From: a virus
Virus record (IMG/VR): IMGVR_UViG_3300040801_004532
Location: 126,001-190,000 of that record
Length of the DNA: 64,000 nt
Direction: 5' to 3' (one strand)
Shown here: positions 49,886 through 58,753 of the stretch, piece after piece
How positions within the stretch are numbered: the first letter of the stretch is position 1
Layout: each line of letters starts with the position of its first letter
Notes under the pieces: generated by a model
What the model was told of the DNA's origin: nothing
The model's input: only the letters and a program-made list of their open reading frames with translations
Databases searched by the model: none
Translations under genes and position numbers: made by a program

Positions 49886-50200
49886 ATGCCGTATATTAAA
49901 GACGAAGATAAAAAAGAAATGCATAAAAAAGAAATGACAGCTGCAATTCATGACCTAAGCATATGGATAAAATCAAAGGGTGATTTGAATTATGCAATCT
50001 GCGAATTGATTGGTCAACTTATATTAGACACTAAAATTTCATATACACAAATATCAGAGTGGATTGATACTCTTCCGGATGCTGAAGCAGAATTAAGACG
50101 AAGAATATTAAATCCATATGAAGATCTTAAAATAATCGAGAATGGCGATGTTCCCAGCTTTGTTAAAATTCTTGAGAAAATTCAACCCCCAAAAGTCTAA
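49886..50200 (+). CDS. Hypothetical protein, 104 aa
   Basis: GAAAGGAAATAGTA precedes the ATG. Helical with a charged N-terminus (MPYIKDEDKKEMHKKEMTAAIHDLS) and LIGQLILDTKISYTQISEWIDTLPDAEAELRRRIL. No domain recognised. In a cluster of small genes between topoisomerase subunits. Confidence 0.5.
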   Translation: MPYIKDEDKKEMHKKEMTAAIHDLSIWIKSKGDLNYAICELIGQLILDTKISYTQISEWIDTLPDAEAELRRRILNPYEDLKIIENGDVPSFVKILEKIQPPKV

Positions 50201-50211
50201 GAGGTTTCACA

Positions 50212-50604
50212 ATGAAAGCTGATTTCTACAATGGTCTAGAATGGATTGGCAGTATAAAAGAAGGTGGAGAAATATGGAATGTTCCCCTTTTAATATTAAT
50301 CCAGGTAAATCCAATAACTTTTGAAGAAGATGTATTTGATTACATTAGAAAATGTGATGGAATCATTGCAAATCATCCTTGTCAATGGCCTTGGGATTGG
50401 CCAGATAGTCGTATGACAGATTATACATATATCTTTCATCCTTCATATGGAAAGGTTTTTGTAAGTCTTGAAGGTAGCGATTTATTAGATCCCATTAAAA
50501 TATATCAGGGGTTTTCAATTGATGAAGCTGAAGCAGGAATAGTTGCATTATTCCCGACTATAAAAGAGGTAATGAATGGACAAACATCTTCCACGGTTGT
50601 ATAA
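50212..50604 (+). CDS. Hypothetical protein, 130 aa
   Basis: ATG 50212 follows AAGAGGTTTCACA. Rich in Trp/Asp/Tyr (IIANHPCQWPWDWPDSRMTDYTYIFH; KVFVSLEGSDLLDP). Possible beta fold. It overlaps the GyrA-like gene by 29 bp. Function unknown. Confidence 0.55.
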   Translation: MKADFYNGLEWIGSIKEGGEIWNVPLLILIQVNPITFEEDVFDYIRKCDGIIANHPCQWPWDWPDSRMTDYTYIFHPSYGKVFVSLEGSDLLDPIKIYQGFSIDEAEAGIVALFPTIKEVMNGQTSSTVV

Positions 50605-51874
50605 GGATTATGGATCTTATTCAAATTATCGGAATTTTCCTTTAGATCTCGATGGTTTAAAACCAGTTGAACGTCGAGTTTTGTTAGCAGCATTTAAGAT
50701 TTCAAAGAGTAAATTTGTAAAATCAAGACGTGTGGATTCTCATACAACAGGACATTATCATCCTCACGGTGAATGTTACGGAACAATTGTTCAATTGGTC
50801 AGACAGGGATTTCTAGACGGTCAAGGAAATTTCGGTACAAATGTTGGGGTTGAACCTGTGGGTGCAGCAGCACCAAGATACACAGAATGTAAAATTTCAG
50901 AAAATACAGTTGATCTTGCTTTTAAATATGTTAATTTCGTCCCGTGGGGCGACACTGAGTTGGAGGATAAAGAACCATTATTTCTTCCGACAAGATATCC
51001 ACTTTGTCTTATGGGGAATGATTATACTCAGGGTATTGGGTTTGGGTATAAAACATTTATCCCTTGTTATAAACGAGAGGACCTTTATAAAAGATTACTT
51101 TGGCTTTTGGGAATCAGAAAGAGAAAACCGATCATTCATCCGATAACAGATTGTACAATTGTTTCTGACCAAAAGGTTTTAGATCAGCTTCTCACAACTG
51201 GTTCAGCAAAAATTGATGTTGAAGGCATCATTGAAGAAATCCCAACCAAAAACAAAGTGGTTTTAAAATCATGGCCTCCAGGAAAAAGGTTTGCTTCATT
51301 TTTAAATAAATTTGCAACAGAACTTGATTCAAATATGATTGGTTTCACTGATTTGTCTGTCTCGGAAACACAAATTGTTTTTCAAGTTTTGAGGGAACGA
51401 AATCGAGATAAGATTTACAATGAATTTGTTGAGAAATTAAAAGAGGTTATAAAAGGGACAATTTCATTTGAAACAACGGTTGTTGACATTGACCACAAAG
51501 TTTTGGTAAAACCAATCGACCAAATGCTTCTCGATACATTCAAAATGTTTTCAGAAGCAAATGAAGCAATGCTTAAATATGAGATAGCAAAGTTTGATGA
51601 AAAGATAAACGAATATCAAATTCTTGAAAAGATTAGACAACCGATAAGTCATTGTGTTAGCAAAAGTTTGGATATAAAAGATACATTAAAATTTGTTCAG
51701 GATAAGACGGGAATATTACAAAAAGAAATATTGGAATTAATAAATAAATACCGAATAAGTAAAATGATGTCTTTAAATACTGATACAACAGAATTGAAGG
51801 AAAAACAAAAAGAGTTTAAAAATAATCTTAAAAATCTAAATAATTTTGTATTGGAGCAATATAATGAGTTTTAA
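50576..51874 (+). CDS. Type II DNA topoisomerase, GyrA/ParC-like (T4 gp52-like)
   Basis: 432 aa, near T4 gp52 (442). DLDGLKPVERRVLLAAFKI, HTTGHYHPHGE (about 58-68), NFGTNVGVEPVGAAAPRYTECKIS with the catalytic Tyr near residue 102 (RYTE), then the breakage-reunion core. C-terminal coiled coil without the GyrA beta-propeller, as in gp52. Start ATG follows AGAGGTA. Works with the subunit at 45545, separated by about 3.2 kb of other genes. Confidence 0.87.
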   Translation: MDKHLPRLYKDYGSYSNYRNFPLDLDGLKPVERRVLLAAFKISKSKFVKSRRVDSHTTGHYHPHGECYGTIVQLVRQGFLDGQGNFGTNVGVEPVGAAAPRYTECKISENTVDLAFKYVNFVPWGDTELEDKEPLFLPTRYPLCLMGNDYTQGIGFGYKTFIPCYKREDLYKRLLWLLGIRKRKPIIHPITDCTIVSDQKVLDQLLTTGSAKIDVEGIIEEIPTKNKVVLKSWPPGKRFASFLNKFATELDSNMIGFTDLSVSETQIVFQVLRERNRDKIYNEFVEKLKEVIKGTISFETTVVDIDHKVLVKPIDQMLLDTFKMFSEANEAMLKYEIAKFDEKINEYQILEKIRQPISHCVSKSLDIKDTLKFVQDKTGILQKEILELINKYRISKMMSLNTDTTELKEKQKEFKNNLKNLNNFVLEQYNEF

Positions 51875-52214
51875 TGAAAACGGAAGCACCACATGTGGTT
51901 TATGTAATGGTTATAACGCTATTGAAAAAGAAATTAAGATATATCAATGTTGTCCAAGATGTAATGGCTTTGGTACTCTTGATTGGGTAGAGAACGCAAC
52001 AAGAAAAATAAAAAGAGCAAATATGGACGTAAAGTCTAAAATTGCGTATAACAATATACATCTATTAATGCAGGCCATTAGAGAAGAGGGACAACATATA
52101 GGGGTAGATATAAAGGTATCAGTAGAAAGGGTTAATCTTATGTATGATCCAATAGAAAATTATCACACTTTTCAACCATATATGATCAAGCCATATACAT
52201 TCAACGGGAGCTAA
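51864..52214 (+). CDS. Zinc-finger protein with two CxxCxG knuckles (paralogue of the gene at 735)
   Basis: 116 aa. TCGLCNGYNAIEKEI ... CCPRCNGFGTLDWVENATRKIKR. The CxxCxG pairs and the DW that follows match the protein at 735-983 (CPICGGVG ... CSLCNGKGEIDW). ATG 51864 has TTGGAGCAAT upstream and overlaps the stop of gyrA by 11 bp; the C-terminal half is helical and Tyr/His-containing. Role unknown. Confidence 0.6.
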   Translation: MSFNENGSTTCGLCNGYNAIEKEIKIYQCCPRCNGFGTLDWVENATRKIKRANMDVKSKIAYNNIHLLMQAIREEGQHIGVDIKVSVERVNLMYDPIENYHTFQPYMIKPYTFNGS

Positions 52215-52218
52215 AAAT

Positions 52219-52641
52219 ATGTATAGAATTGAAAAGAAGTTTTCATTTCCAATGGGACACAGATTGAGCAAACACAGTGGAAGGTGCCATTCGATCCATG
52301 GCCACAATTTTATAGTTCTGATTGGGGTAAAATCTGAACAGTTAAATGAAAATGATATGGTTATTGACTTTTCTCACCTGAAGGCTTTGGCATCTAGTTT
52401 TCTTGACGGATTTGATCATTGTCTTTTACTTAACGAAACAGATCAGGAAATACATGATCAATTTGAGAAACTTGGAATGCGAGTAATGACAATTAAAACT
52501 GATCCAACAGCCGAAAGGTTATGCAAATTAATCTATAAAGCACTACAGGATAGATTTGCTTATGATAAGTTGGATATACTAATGGATTATGTAACAGTTT
52601 ATGAGAACGAAAATTCAAAAGCCACGTATTCGGAGGATTAA
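52219..52641 (+). CDS. queD: QueD-like 6-carboxytetrahydropterin / 6-pyruvoyl-tetrahydropterin synthase
   Basis: 140 aa. FSFPMGHRLSKHSGRCHSIHGHNF (about 8-31) carries catalytic Cys23 and zinc His14, His27 and His29. MVIDFSHLKALASSFLDGFDHCLLLNE follows the classic pattern with DH (catalytic Asp/His). TDPTAERLCKLIYKAL and VYENENSKATY end the domain. Typical length. It makes the pterin intermediate for preQ0/queuosine. No QueC, QueE or QueF is seen in the window; they could lie outside. GGGAGCTAAAAAT precedes it. Confidence 0.87.
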   Translation: MYRIEKKFSFPMGHRLSKHSGRCHSIHGHNFIVLIGVKSEQLNENDMVIDFSHLKALASSFLDGFDHCLLLNETDQEIHDQFEKLGMRVMTIKTDPTAERLCKLIYKALQDRFAYDKLDILMDYVTVYENENSKATYSED

Positions 52642-52655
52642 TACCGAGGTATAAA

Positions 52656-54065
52656 ATGGATATCTTAAAGCGTTCAGGAATTCTAATTCCTACAAAATAT
52701 AGAAATAATAGATGGTATGTGAGGATTAAGGATAAATTAGAAAGACGAACGCAATCATACGACAGAAGTAATATTCAGTTTAATATATTTTATCTGGAGT
52801 CAGAAAAATTCCTTTTGATTCCCAGACACTTTCCATTACATAAATTTATTTTCGAACCATATGAGATTCATGATCATAGTCACACCGGCGAGAAAATTAA
52901 GATCGATCACAGAATCGAACCGAGAGATGAATTACAGAAAAATGCGATGGAAAAGTTAATGACATCTGAGAATTGTATTCTTCAACTTCCGCCTGGTGTT
53001 GGTAAAACGGTAATATCAATCTATATGATTGCAGAGAGAAAATTAAAAAGTTTTATCTTAGTGCACCGAGATGGTCTTGCTGATCAATGGAGAGATCGGC
53101 TATTAACATTTACAGATCTAGAAGAAGATCAAATTGCAAGACTCACAAGCCAAACATTTGAAGATGATTTACAAAAACCAATAATCATTTCTACAAATCA
53201 GACATTTACATCGCTATTAAAAAGACACAGAAGAAACTTTCTTACTAAATTGAATGAGGCGAACATTGGTATATTCGTTGCAGATGAAGTTCATACATCA
53301 GTTGGAGCGCCTACCTTTTCTGAATGTTCGATTCATATCCCTGCAAGGTATACATATGGATTAAGTGCAACTCCATATAGATATGACGGCAATGGGGATA
53401 TTATTGAATATCACTTAGGTCCAATATTTTCAAACGATGACTCATCTGGAACAATGGAATCAAATGTAACAGTTATACTATTGGATTATGAAATAGACAC
53501 ACCACGCAGGAGGATGTATGTGCGTTGGGGAGGTGAGTTTCAGCGATCCCGATATCTTAATCTATTAAAGAAATCAAAACCCTTTAGAGAGGTCCTCCGG
53601 GGTTTGTTGAGGCGATTAATAAAGGATGACCGGAATCTTCTCTGTATTTCAGAGAGAATCAATTTAATTGATGAGGTTTTTAACGAAACAAAAAGTAGTA
53701 GCAAATCTAGATTCTATAGAAATGCAAAATTAGACGAATTGAATCATAAAGTTACGTTTGCAACCCCAGGAAAATGTAGGGATGGTATTGACGCACCATG
53801 GAAAGATAGTGTGGTAATGACTTCGCCAATTACGAATATTGAGCAATTAACCGGAAGAGTTGTTAGAAAAAAGGAAGGAAAGAAAACACCCATAATAATT
53901 GATATGGTTGATTTCGGATGTGATGATATGTCGAAATCGTTCTTTCCAAGAAAAACTTTTTATGAAAGAAAAGGTTGGTCAATGCAATATATTCTATATC
54001 ACAATAATAAATTAAAACAAATTGATGAGGAGACAGCATTGGCAATCATCAGGAGAGAGCAGTGA
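52656..54065 (+). CDS. UvsW-like SF2 DNA/RNA helicase
   Basis: 469 aa. Motif I LPPGVGKTVIS (about 111-121), motif Ia/Ib FILVHRDGLADQW, motif II ADEVH (about 209-213), motif III LSATPYR (about 236-242), motif VI TGRVVRKKEG. N-terminal extension of about 95 residues precedes a Q-motif-like QKNAMEKLM. Similar to T4 UvsW (503 aa), which processes recombination intermediates and R-loops. Overlaps the next gene by 4 bp. Confidence 0.82.
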   Translation: MDILKRSGILIPTKYRNNRWYVRIKDKLERRTQSYDRSNIQFNIFYLESEKFLLIPRHFPLHKFIFEPYEIHDHSHTGEKIKIDHRIEPRDELQKNAMEKLMTSENCILQLPPGVGKTVISIYMIAERKLKSFILVHRDGLADQWRDRLLTFTDLEEDQIARLTSQTFEDDLQKPIIISTNQTFTSLLKRHRRNFLTKLNEANIGIFVADEVHTSVGAPTFSECSIHIPARYTYGLSATPYRYDGNGDIIEYHLGPIFSNDDSSGTMESNVTVILLDYEIDTPRRRMYVRWGGEFQRSRYLNLLKKSKPFREVLRGLLRRLIKDDRNLLCISERINLIDEVFNETKSSSKSRFYRNAKLDELNHKVTFATPGKCRDGIDAPWKDSVVMTSPITNIEQLTGRVVRKKEGKKTPIIIDMVDFGCDDMSKSFFPRKTFYERKGWSMQYILYHNNKLKQIDEETALAIIRREQ

Positions 54066-54406
54066 AAATCAAATCTGATTTTGTAACTAACAGTAGCTCA
54101 ACCGCGTTTATTATAACAAATCTAAGCGATAAAATTTTAACAATCGCTGATTTTGTAAATGAAAATCCTCAATTATTAGAAGAATTTATTGACACATATG
54201 GTACCTATAGCACACATGAACTTACTCAGGAAAATCTATTACAATCGGCAAGAGAAGAGGGTATTGTATTTAAACCCGGGGAATCAAAATATTGCATCTT
54301 CGGAGATGAACAAGACACCTTGATTGGAAGCGTCTTTGATTATATACTCAGAGATGGCGGGGTATCTAAAAATTTTAGATGGAGATTCGATGAATATCTG
54401 AGGTAA
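54062..54406 (+). CDS. MKIKxDFVTNSSS-family protein 1, 114 aa (GTG start)
   Basis: Starts GTG at 54062, overlapping the helicase stop. N-terminus MKIKSDFVTNSSSTAFIITN. The rest is acidic and helical with KPGESKYCIFGDEQDT. The same leader recurs at 54410, 54884 and 58753. Unknown function; the leader may be a targeting or maturation signal. Confidence 0.7.
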   Translation: MKIKSDFVTNSSSTAFIITNLSDKILTIADFVNENPQLLEEFIDTYGTYSTHELTQENLLQSAREEGIVFKPGESKYCIFGDEQDTLIGSVFDYILRDGGVSKNFRWRFDEYLR

Positions 54407-54409
54407 CAT

Positions 54410-54706
54410 ATGAAAATTAAAAATGATTTTGTTACAAATAGTTCATCAGCATCTTTTGTTATTTTACGTGAAAAGTTAACTGATTTTCAAATTCATGCAA
54501 TTGAGAATCATATAGAAGTTGCTTTAGCTATAATGAAAGTACGAGATATATCATTCTATGCTCATAGGCACGACAAATGGGATATAAAAATGGGCGGGAA
54601 TAAAATTACCGGATATACAACCATGGATAACTTTGACATGCTTGAGTTTTTAAAAATGATTGGTGTCAAAGAGGAGGACATGGACTTTGACGAATCAAAC
54701 TATTAA
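54410..54706 (+). CDS. MKIKxDFVTNSSS-family protein 2, 98 aa
   Basis: MKIKNDFVTNSSSASFVILR, then helical, acidic sequence with AHRHDKWDIKMGGNKITGYTTMDN. Starts 3 bases after its neighbour stops. No domain recognised. Belongs to the shared-leader family; C-terminal parts of the four members do not resemble one another. Confidence 0.7.
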   Translation: MKIKNDFVTNSSSASFVILREKLTDFQIHAIENHIEVALAIMKVRDISFYAHRHDKWDIKMGGNKITGYTTMDNFDMLEFLKMIGVKEEDMDFDESNY

Positions 54707-54887
54707 AAGCTATATGGAGTTATTTGTAACAAGAAAAGGCAGTCCGTGTATTAAATGCCTCGTTAGATCTACCTGTACTTACTCATTTATTAGTGGATCT
54801 GGATGTAAAAAATTAGCAGAATTTATAGTCGAAACTATAGAAAATGAATCTGGAAAACCAATTAAGGATAAAAAGGATTCAGAATGA
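54687..54887 (+). CDS. Small Cys-rich protein, 66 aa (TTG start likely)
   Basis: GAGGAGG (54671-54677) is 9 bases before TTG 54687, so this is the likely start (an ATG at 54714 lacks a site). Sequence MTNQTIKSYMELFVTRKGSPCIKCLVRSTCTYSFISGSGCKKLAEF: four Cys (CxxC, C, C), possible zinc or iron-sulfur. Overlaps neighbours by 20 and 4 bp. Function unknown. Confidence 0.5.
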   Translation: MTNQTIKSYMELFVTRKGSPCIKCLVRSTCTYSFISGSGCKKLAEFIVETIENESGKPIKDKKDSE

Positions 54888-55315
54888 AAATAAAGCAGGA
54901 CTTTGTAACAAATAGTTCATCCACATGTTATATAGTTTATATCCCTCATGATTTTGTTATTAAAGAACAAGATATTTCAAAAAAAATAATAGAGTTACAA
55001 CTATATTATGGACCTCCAAAGATACCAGATAAAATATTCTATACCGAAATACCAGAAGCATTTGAGCATTTAAAACAAGGGCGAGATATATGGTCAGGGG
55101 GAAAATGGAACGGAAATGTATATCATACTTTGGTAGATCTTTGTAACCATTTTGGTTTTATATTGAAACAATTTGAAATTTCAGGCGACGGAGAAAATAG
55201 AATAGTTCCAATCTCAACAAAGGAAATTGAAAATATAATCATAAACCAAACCGGTCTTTGTAACCTCATACAAACCTTTTCTGGAGGAGTCAATGTTACT
55301 TCAAAAGATTCGTAG
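54884..55315 (+). CDS. MKIKxDFVTNSSS-family protein 3, 143 aa
   Basis: MKIKQDFVTNSSSTCYIVYIPHDF, then a mixed alpha/beta domain (RDIWSGGKWNGNVYHTLVDLCNHFGFILKQFEI). The DNA shares the 14-mer ACAAATAGTTCATC with members 2 and 4. Overlaps the prepilin-like gene by 23 bp. Confidence 0.7.
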   Translation: MKIKQDFVTNSSSTCYIVYIPHDFVIKEQDISKKIIELQLYYGPPKIPDKIFYTEIPEAFEHLKQGRDIWSGGKWNGNVYHTLVDLCNHFGFILKQFEISGDGENRIVPISTKEIENIIINQTGLCNLIQTFSGGVNVTSKDS

Positions 55316-55541
55316 GAAAGCAGGATTTGCATTTATAGAACTAATGATTGTAACTGCAATTTTTGGAATTTTAGCTGCAATCGTTATCCCAGCTTTTTTA
55401 GCGGCAACATATAACAACAATGATAATGGAGATAAAAATATTACTGTACAAGAGGAAGTCATTCAACAACCTCAAAAGGAAGAGCATCAACAGGAGCAAG
55501 TTCAAAAAGACGAATCAAAAGGAGAATCAAACAAGCTATGA
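55293..55541 (+). CDS. Type IV prepilin-like protein, 82 aa
   Basis: MLLQKIRRKAG then FAFIELMIVTAIFGILAAIVIPAF is a classic class III prepilin signal: short basic leader, Gly before the cut, Phe at +1 and Glu at +5, then a hydrophobic helix of about 20 residues. The mature protein would be about 71 aa, much shorter than true pilins, with an acidic Gln/Glu/Lys tail (EEVIQQPQKEEHQQEQ). It could enter the host pilus machinery as a decoy or blocker. GGAGGAGTCA precedes the ATG. Confidence 0.75.
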   Translation: MLLQKIRRKAGFAFIELMIVTAIFGILAAIVIPAFLAATYNNNDNGDKNITVQEEVIQQPQKEEHQQEQVQKDESKGESNKL

Positions 55542-56566
55542 TCTTTGCCTTTATCGCTGATATTCACCTTTCACGCTACAGTCAAGACAAGGTAGAGGAC
55601 AAAACAAATCTTCCTGAGCGATTGCATAGCATTAAAAACGCAATTTATGATACCGCCAAATATTGTGTTCAAAATAATATTTGGAATATCGTAATCGGCG
55701 GTGATATTCTTCATGGGAAATCAATAATATATGCAATCGCTCAGGATATTATGTTACAATACTTTGAAGATTTTAAAGATAAACTAACCTTCTATGTTAT
55801 AGATGGAAACCATGATTTGTCTGGTAAAAGCGAAAGTGTTGTATCAGCACTAAGACCACTGAAAAATATATCAAATGTAAAATGGATACCACACTCAGAG
55901 ATATATCATAAAGAAGACGACGATATATTATTTGTCCCTTATTCAACAAAACTTCCAGAAATCATTAAAGATCAAAGAAGCAAAATTTTAATTTCTCATT
56001 TTGGATTAAGTGAAGGAATGCTAAATTCAGGAATGAGTATTGTCTCTGATATTAGTTTAAAAGATCTAATTGGAAGGTACCGGTTAGTATTGCTTGGCCA
56101 TTATCATAAACCCCAAGAAATTATAAGAGATGACATTTCTTTATATTATGTTGGTTCTTCTGTTCAATTGGACTGGGGCGAGAAAAATGATGAAAAACGA
56201 TTCTTGATAGTTGACTCTGATACCCTTGAAGTGGAGAGTATTCCAACAACAGGATATAAGAAACATGTTGAAATTGAGTTAACCGAAAACTCCAAAGAGG
56301 AATCGTTTAAATTGGCTGAAGCAGCAAGGGCTTCAGGCGATCATGTTAAACTTGTAATGAAGGAAAAAGTTGATTTAACAGATATAGATAAAGACTTCAA
56401 TATTATTGACAAAACAGAAAGAGATATTACAGATAGAGGCATTACAAGCTCAATGTCAGAGAACGATAAACTAAATAGATATCTAGAGATTAGAGAGATT
56501 CCAGAAGCAAAAAGGGAGCAATATCTAAAAGTAGCCCTAGAAAGCATTCAAAATTGTGAGGTATAA
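55538..56566 (+). CDS. Mre11/SbcD/T4 gp47-like nuclease subunit
   Basis: 342 aa. FAFIADIHLSRYSQDK (about 3-18), IVIGGDILHGKS, YVIDGNHDLSG, LISHFGLSEGM and LLGHYHKPQE give the five metallophosphatase motifs in order (DxH, GDxxH, GNHD, H, GHxH). The C-terminus (ENDKLNRYLEIREIPEAKREQYL) resembles the gp47 linker. It forms a complex with the next gene, adjacent with no gap. Ends 0 bp before it. Confidence 0.88.
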   Translation: MIFAFIADIHLSRYSQDKVEDKTNLPERLHSIKNAIYDTAKYCVQNNIWNIVIGGDILHGKSIIYAIAQDIMLQYFEDFKDKLTFYVIDGNHDLSGKSESVVSALRPLKNISNVKWIPHSEIYHKEDDDILFVPYSTKLPEIIKDQRSKILISHFGLSEGMLNSGMSIVSDISLKDLIGRYRLVLLGHYHKPQEIIRDDISLYYVGSSVQLDWGEKNDEKRFLIVDSDTLEVESIPTTGYKKHVEIELTENSKEESFKLAEAARASGDHVKLVMKEKVDLTDIDKDFNIIDKTERDITDRGITSSMSENDKLNRYLEIREIPEAKREQYLKVALESIQNCEV

Positions 56567-58753
56567 ATGCGAAATATAGAATTTCAAGAAGTCGGGATGG
56601 AAAATTTTGGACCATATATAGAACCGATGATTCTTAATTTTAAAAATGACTCCCTTGTATTAATGACAGGCCCAAATGGTATTGGTAAAACCATGGCACT
56701 GGATGCAATTCCATTTACATTATACGGAGTAACAAGCAAAAAAGCAAGAGGCGATGATGTTGTAAATAATGTAACAGGAAAAAATTGCAAAACATGGGTC
56801 ACGTTTAAAATTAATGAGGACCAGTATATAATAACAAGATACCATAAATATACACGTCTTGGTAATACAGTGGTTTTAAATAAAAATGGGGTTGATATTA
56901 AAACCGGTCACAAAGAAGTATTGCCGGAGATCGAGAAATTAGTCCGTCCACAAAAAACATTTATGAATACATTATTTTTCGGACAGAAGGTTAAGGATTT
57001 CTTTACTGATTTGGTAGATTCAGAAAAGAAAGAAATCTTTAGGAAAATAATTTATCTTGATAGATATTCAGAATTTTATAAAGAAATTGATTCTCGGTTG
57101 AAAAAATTAAACGAAACCATTTCAGAAATAGAGAAAAAGATCGGGATCAATGCTGGTTTGATTCAAGATTCCAAAGAAAATATTGAAGAGTTGAAGAAAA
57201 AGCAAGAACAGTTTTATATTGATAAAGCCAAAGAACTAGAAGAAGTTAAGAAACAAGTAAGGGACAACGAAAGACTTTTAGAAAAGTGGAAAAAGTCTTT
57301 GAAAGAATTTAACATCGAATATAACATTGACGAAATTAACCAGTCAATTTCAGAAATATCCAACCAAATAAATCAACTTGAAACAAAAACTCAATCAAAG
57401 CTGCAAGAATTACAAATTCAAAAACAACAAAAGATATCTGAATTGAAGGAGGTTGCATCACAAAAGATTGAGGAAGTCCGAGATGAAATTTTAGAAAAAG
57501 AAGAGAATTATAGACACGCAATACTTGTATTGCAAACAGAACAACATGGATTCGTTAAGAAAAAAGACGATGAAATCAACAGCGTCAATTCGGAAATTAC
57601 AAAGATCAAAACTGATATAAAATACTTCAATGAAAGAATTTCTGAAATTGAAAGTAATATATTAGAAAAAGATATTTCATCATGCCCTACATGTGAACAA
57701 GAGGTAGATGAAACTACAAAAGAAAAGTTGATAAAAAAGATAAACAAATATAAATCAGAAATTGAGTTATTATCAGAATCAATACCACCTTTGGAACAAG
57801 ACATCATGGTTCTGAAAAATCGAAAAGTTGAAGGTAAAAACGAGTATGAGTCAAAGATACAAAAAATAAATGATGATTTAACAGAAGCTAAAGCCGAGAA
57901 AGATCGACGAGTTAAAGAGGTAAATGATAGACTCAATGAAACAATACAGAAGGTGGAGCTGGTCGAGGATTCACAAAAGAAAGAGATCAGAAACGAAATC
58001 GAGGAAGAAAAAAATTCTCTCCTTGACCAAAAAGACAAGCTATCTAAGGAAAAAGAAGAAGCAACAAAACAGTTAACCGAAAAAGAATCATATGAGAATT
58101 CTTTAAAAGAATGTGAGACAGCAAAAAATTCGCTAGAATTAAAATACAATTCTGTTGAAGAGTCTGAATTTGATAAAAGCTATCTTGAAAATTATCAAAA
58201 CAAATTGCATCGTTTAGCCGAAACGGCATCTTCTCTCAACATGGAATTAAAAGAGAGCAACGAACTTGCTGAAATCCTTTTGTTCTGGAAAACCGGATTT
58301 TCTCCATCTGGTATCCCATCAATGTTGATTGATGAAGCGATTCCTTTTATGAATGAGAAAATTTCAGAATATTTGGATATGATTACAAACGGAAGATATG
58401 TTGTTTCATTTGATACATTAGCTGAAACAAAAGCCGGAGAATTTCGTGATAAGATTTCTGTTCATGTTTTAGATACCTTTACAAGGGCAAATTCAAGAAC
58501 ACAACTTTCAGGCGGTCAAACTAGAATTATTGATATTGCTACAATTTTGACTCTGGCGGATTTAAATTCAATGATTCAAGATGTCAAAATAAACATCATG
58601 CTTTTTGATGAAATCTTTGATAGTTTGGATGATGAAAATGTTGGTTATGTTGCAAAAGTTTTAAATAAGTTAAAAATAGGAAAATCAATTTATATTATTT
58701 CACACCAACATCAAGATCATTTGGAGGCTGATGAAACGCTGAGATTTAACTAA
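56567..58753 (+). CDS. Rad50/SbcC/T4 gp46-like ATPase
   Basis: 728 aa (T4 gp46 is 560). Walker A TGPNGIGKTMAL (about 34-45). Long coiled coils from about 170 to 580, with the zinc hook CPTC (about 372-375). Signature LSGGQ (about 645) and Walker B INIMLFDEIFD (about 682-692). Complete SMC-like architecture. With gp47-like partner it resects DNA ends for recombination. Overlaps the following gene by 1 bp (TAATG). Confidence 0.88.
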   Translation: MRNIEFQEVGMENFGPYIEPMILNFKNDSLVLMTGPNGIGKTMALDAIPFTLYGVTSKKARGDDVVNNVTGKNCKTWVTFKINEDQYIITRYHKYTRLGNTVVLNKNGVDIKTGHKEVLPEIEKLVRPQKTFMNTLFFGQKVKDFFTDLVDSEKKEIFRKIIYLDRYSEFYKEIDSRLKKLNETISEIEKKIGINAGLIQDSKENIEELKKKQEQFYIDKAKELEEVKKQVRDNERLLEKWKKSLKEFNIEYNIDEINQSISEISNQINQLETKTQSKLQELQIQKQQKISELKEVASQKIEEVRDEILEKEENYRHAILVLQTEQHGFVKKKDDEINSVNSEITKIKTDIKYFNERISEIESNILEKDISSCPTCEQEVDETTKEKLIKKINKYKSEIELLSESIPPLEQDIMVLKNRKVEGKNEYESKIQKINDDLTEAKAEKDRRVKEVNDRLNETIQKVELVEDSQKKEIRNEIEEEKNSLLDQKDKLSKEKEEATKQLTEKESYENSLKECETAKNSLELKYNSVEESEFDKSYLENYQNKLHRLAETASSLNMELKESNELAEILLFWKTGFSPSGIPSMLIDEAIPFMNEKISEYLDMITNGRYVVSFDTLAETKAGEFRDKISVHVLDTFTRANSRTQLSGGQTRIIDIATILTLADLNSMIQDVKINIMLFDEIFDSLDDENVGYVAKVLNKLKIGKSIYIISHQHQDHLEADETLRFN

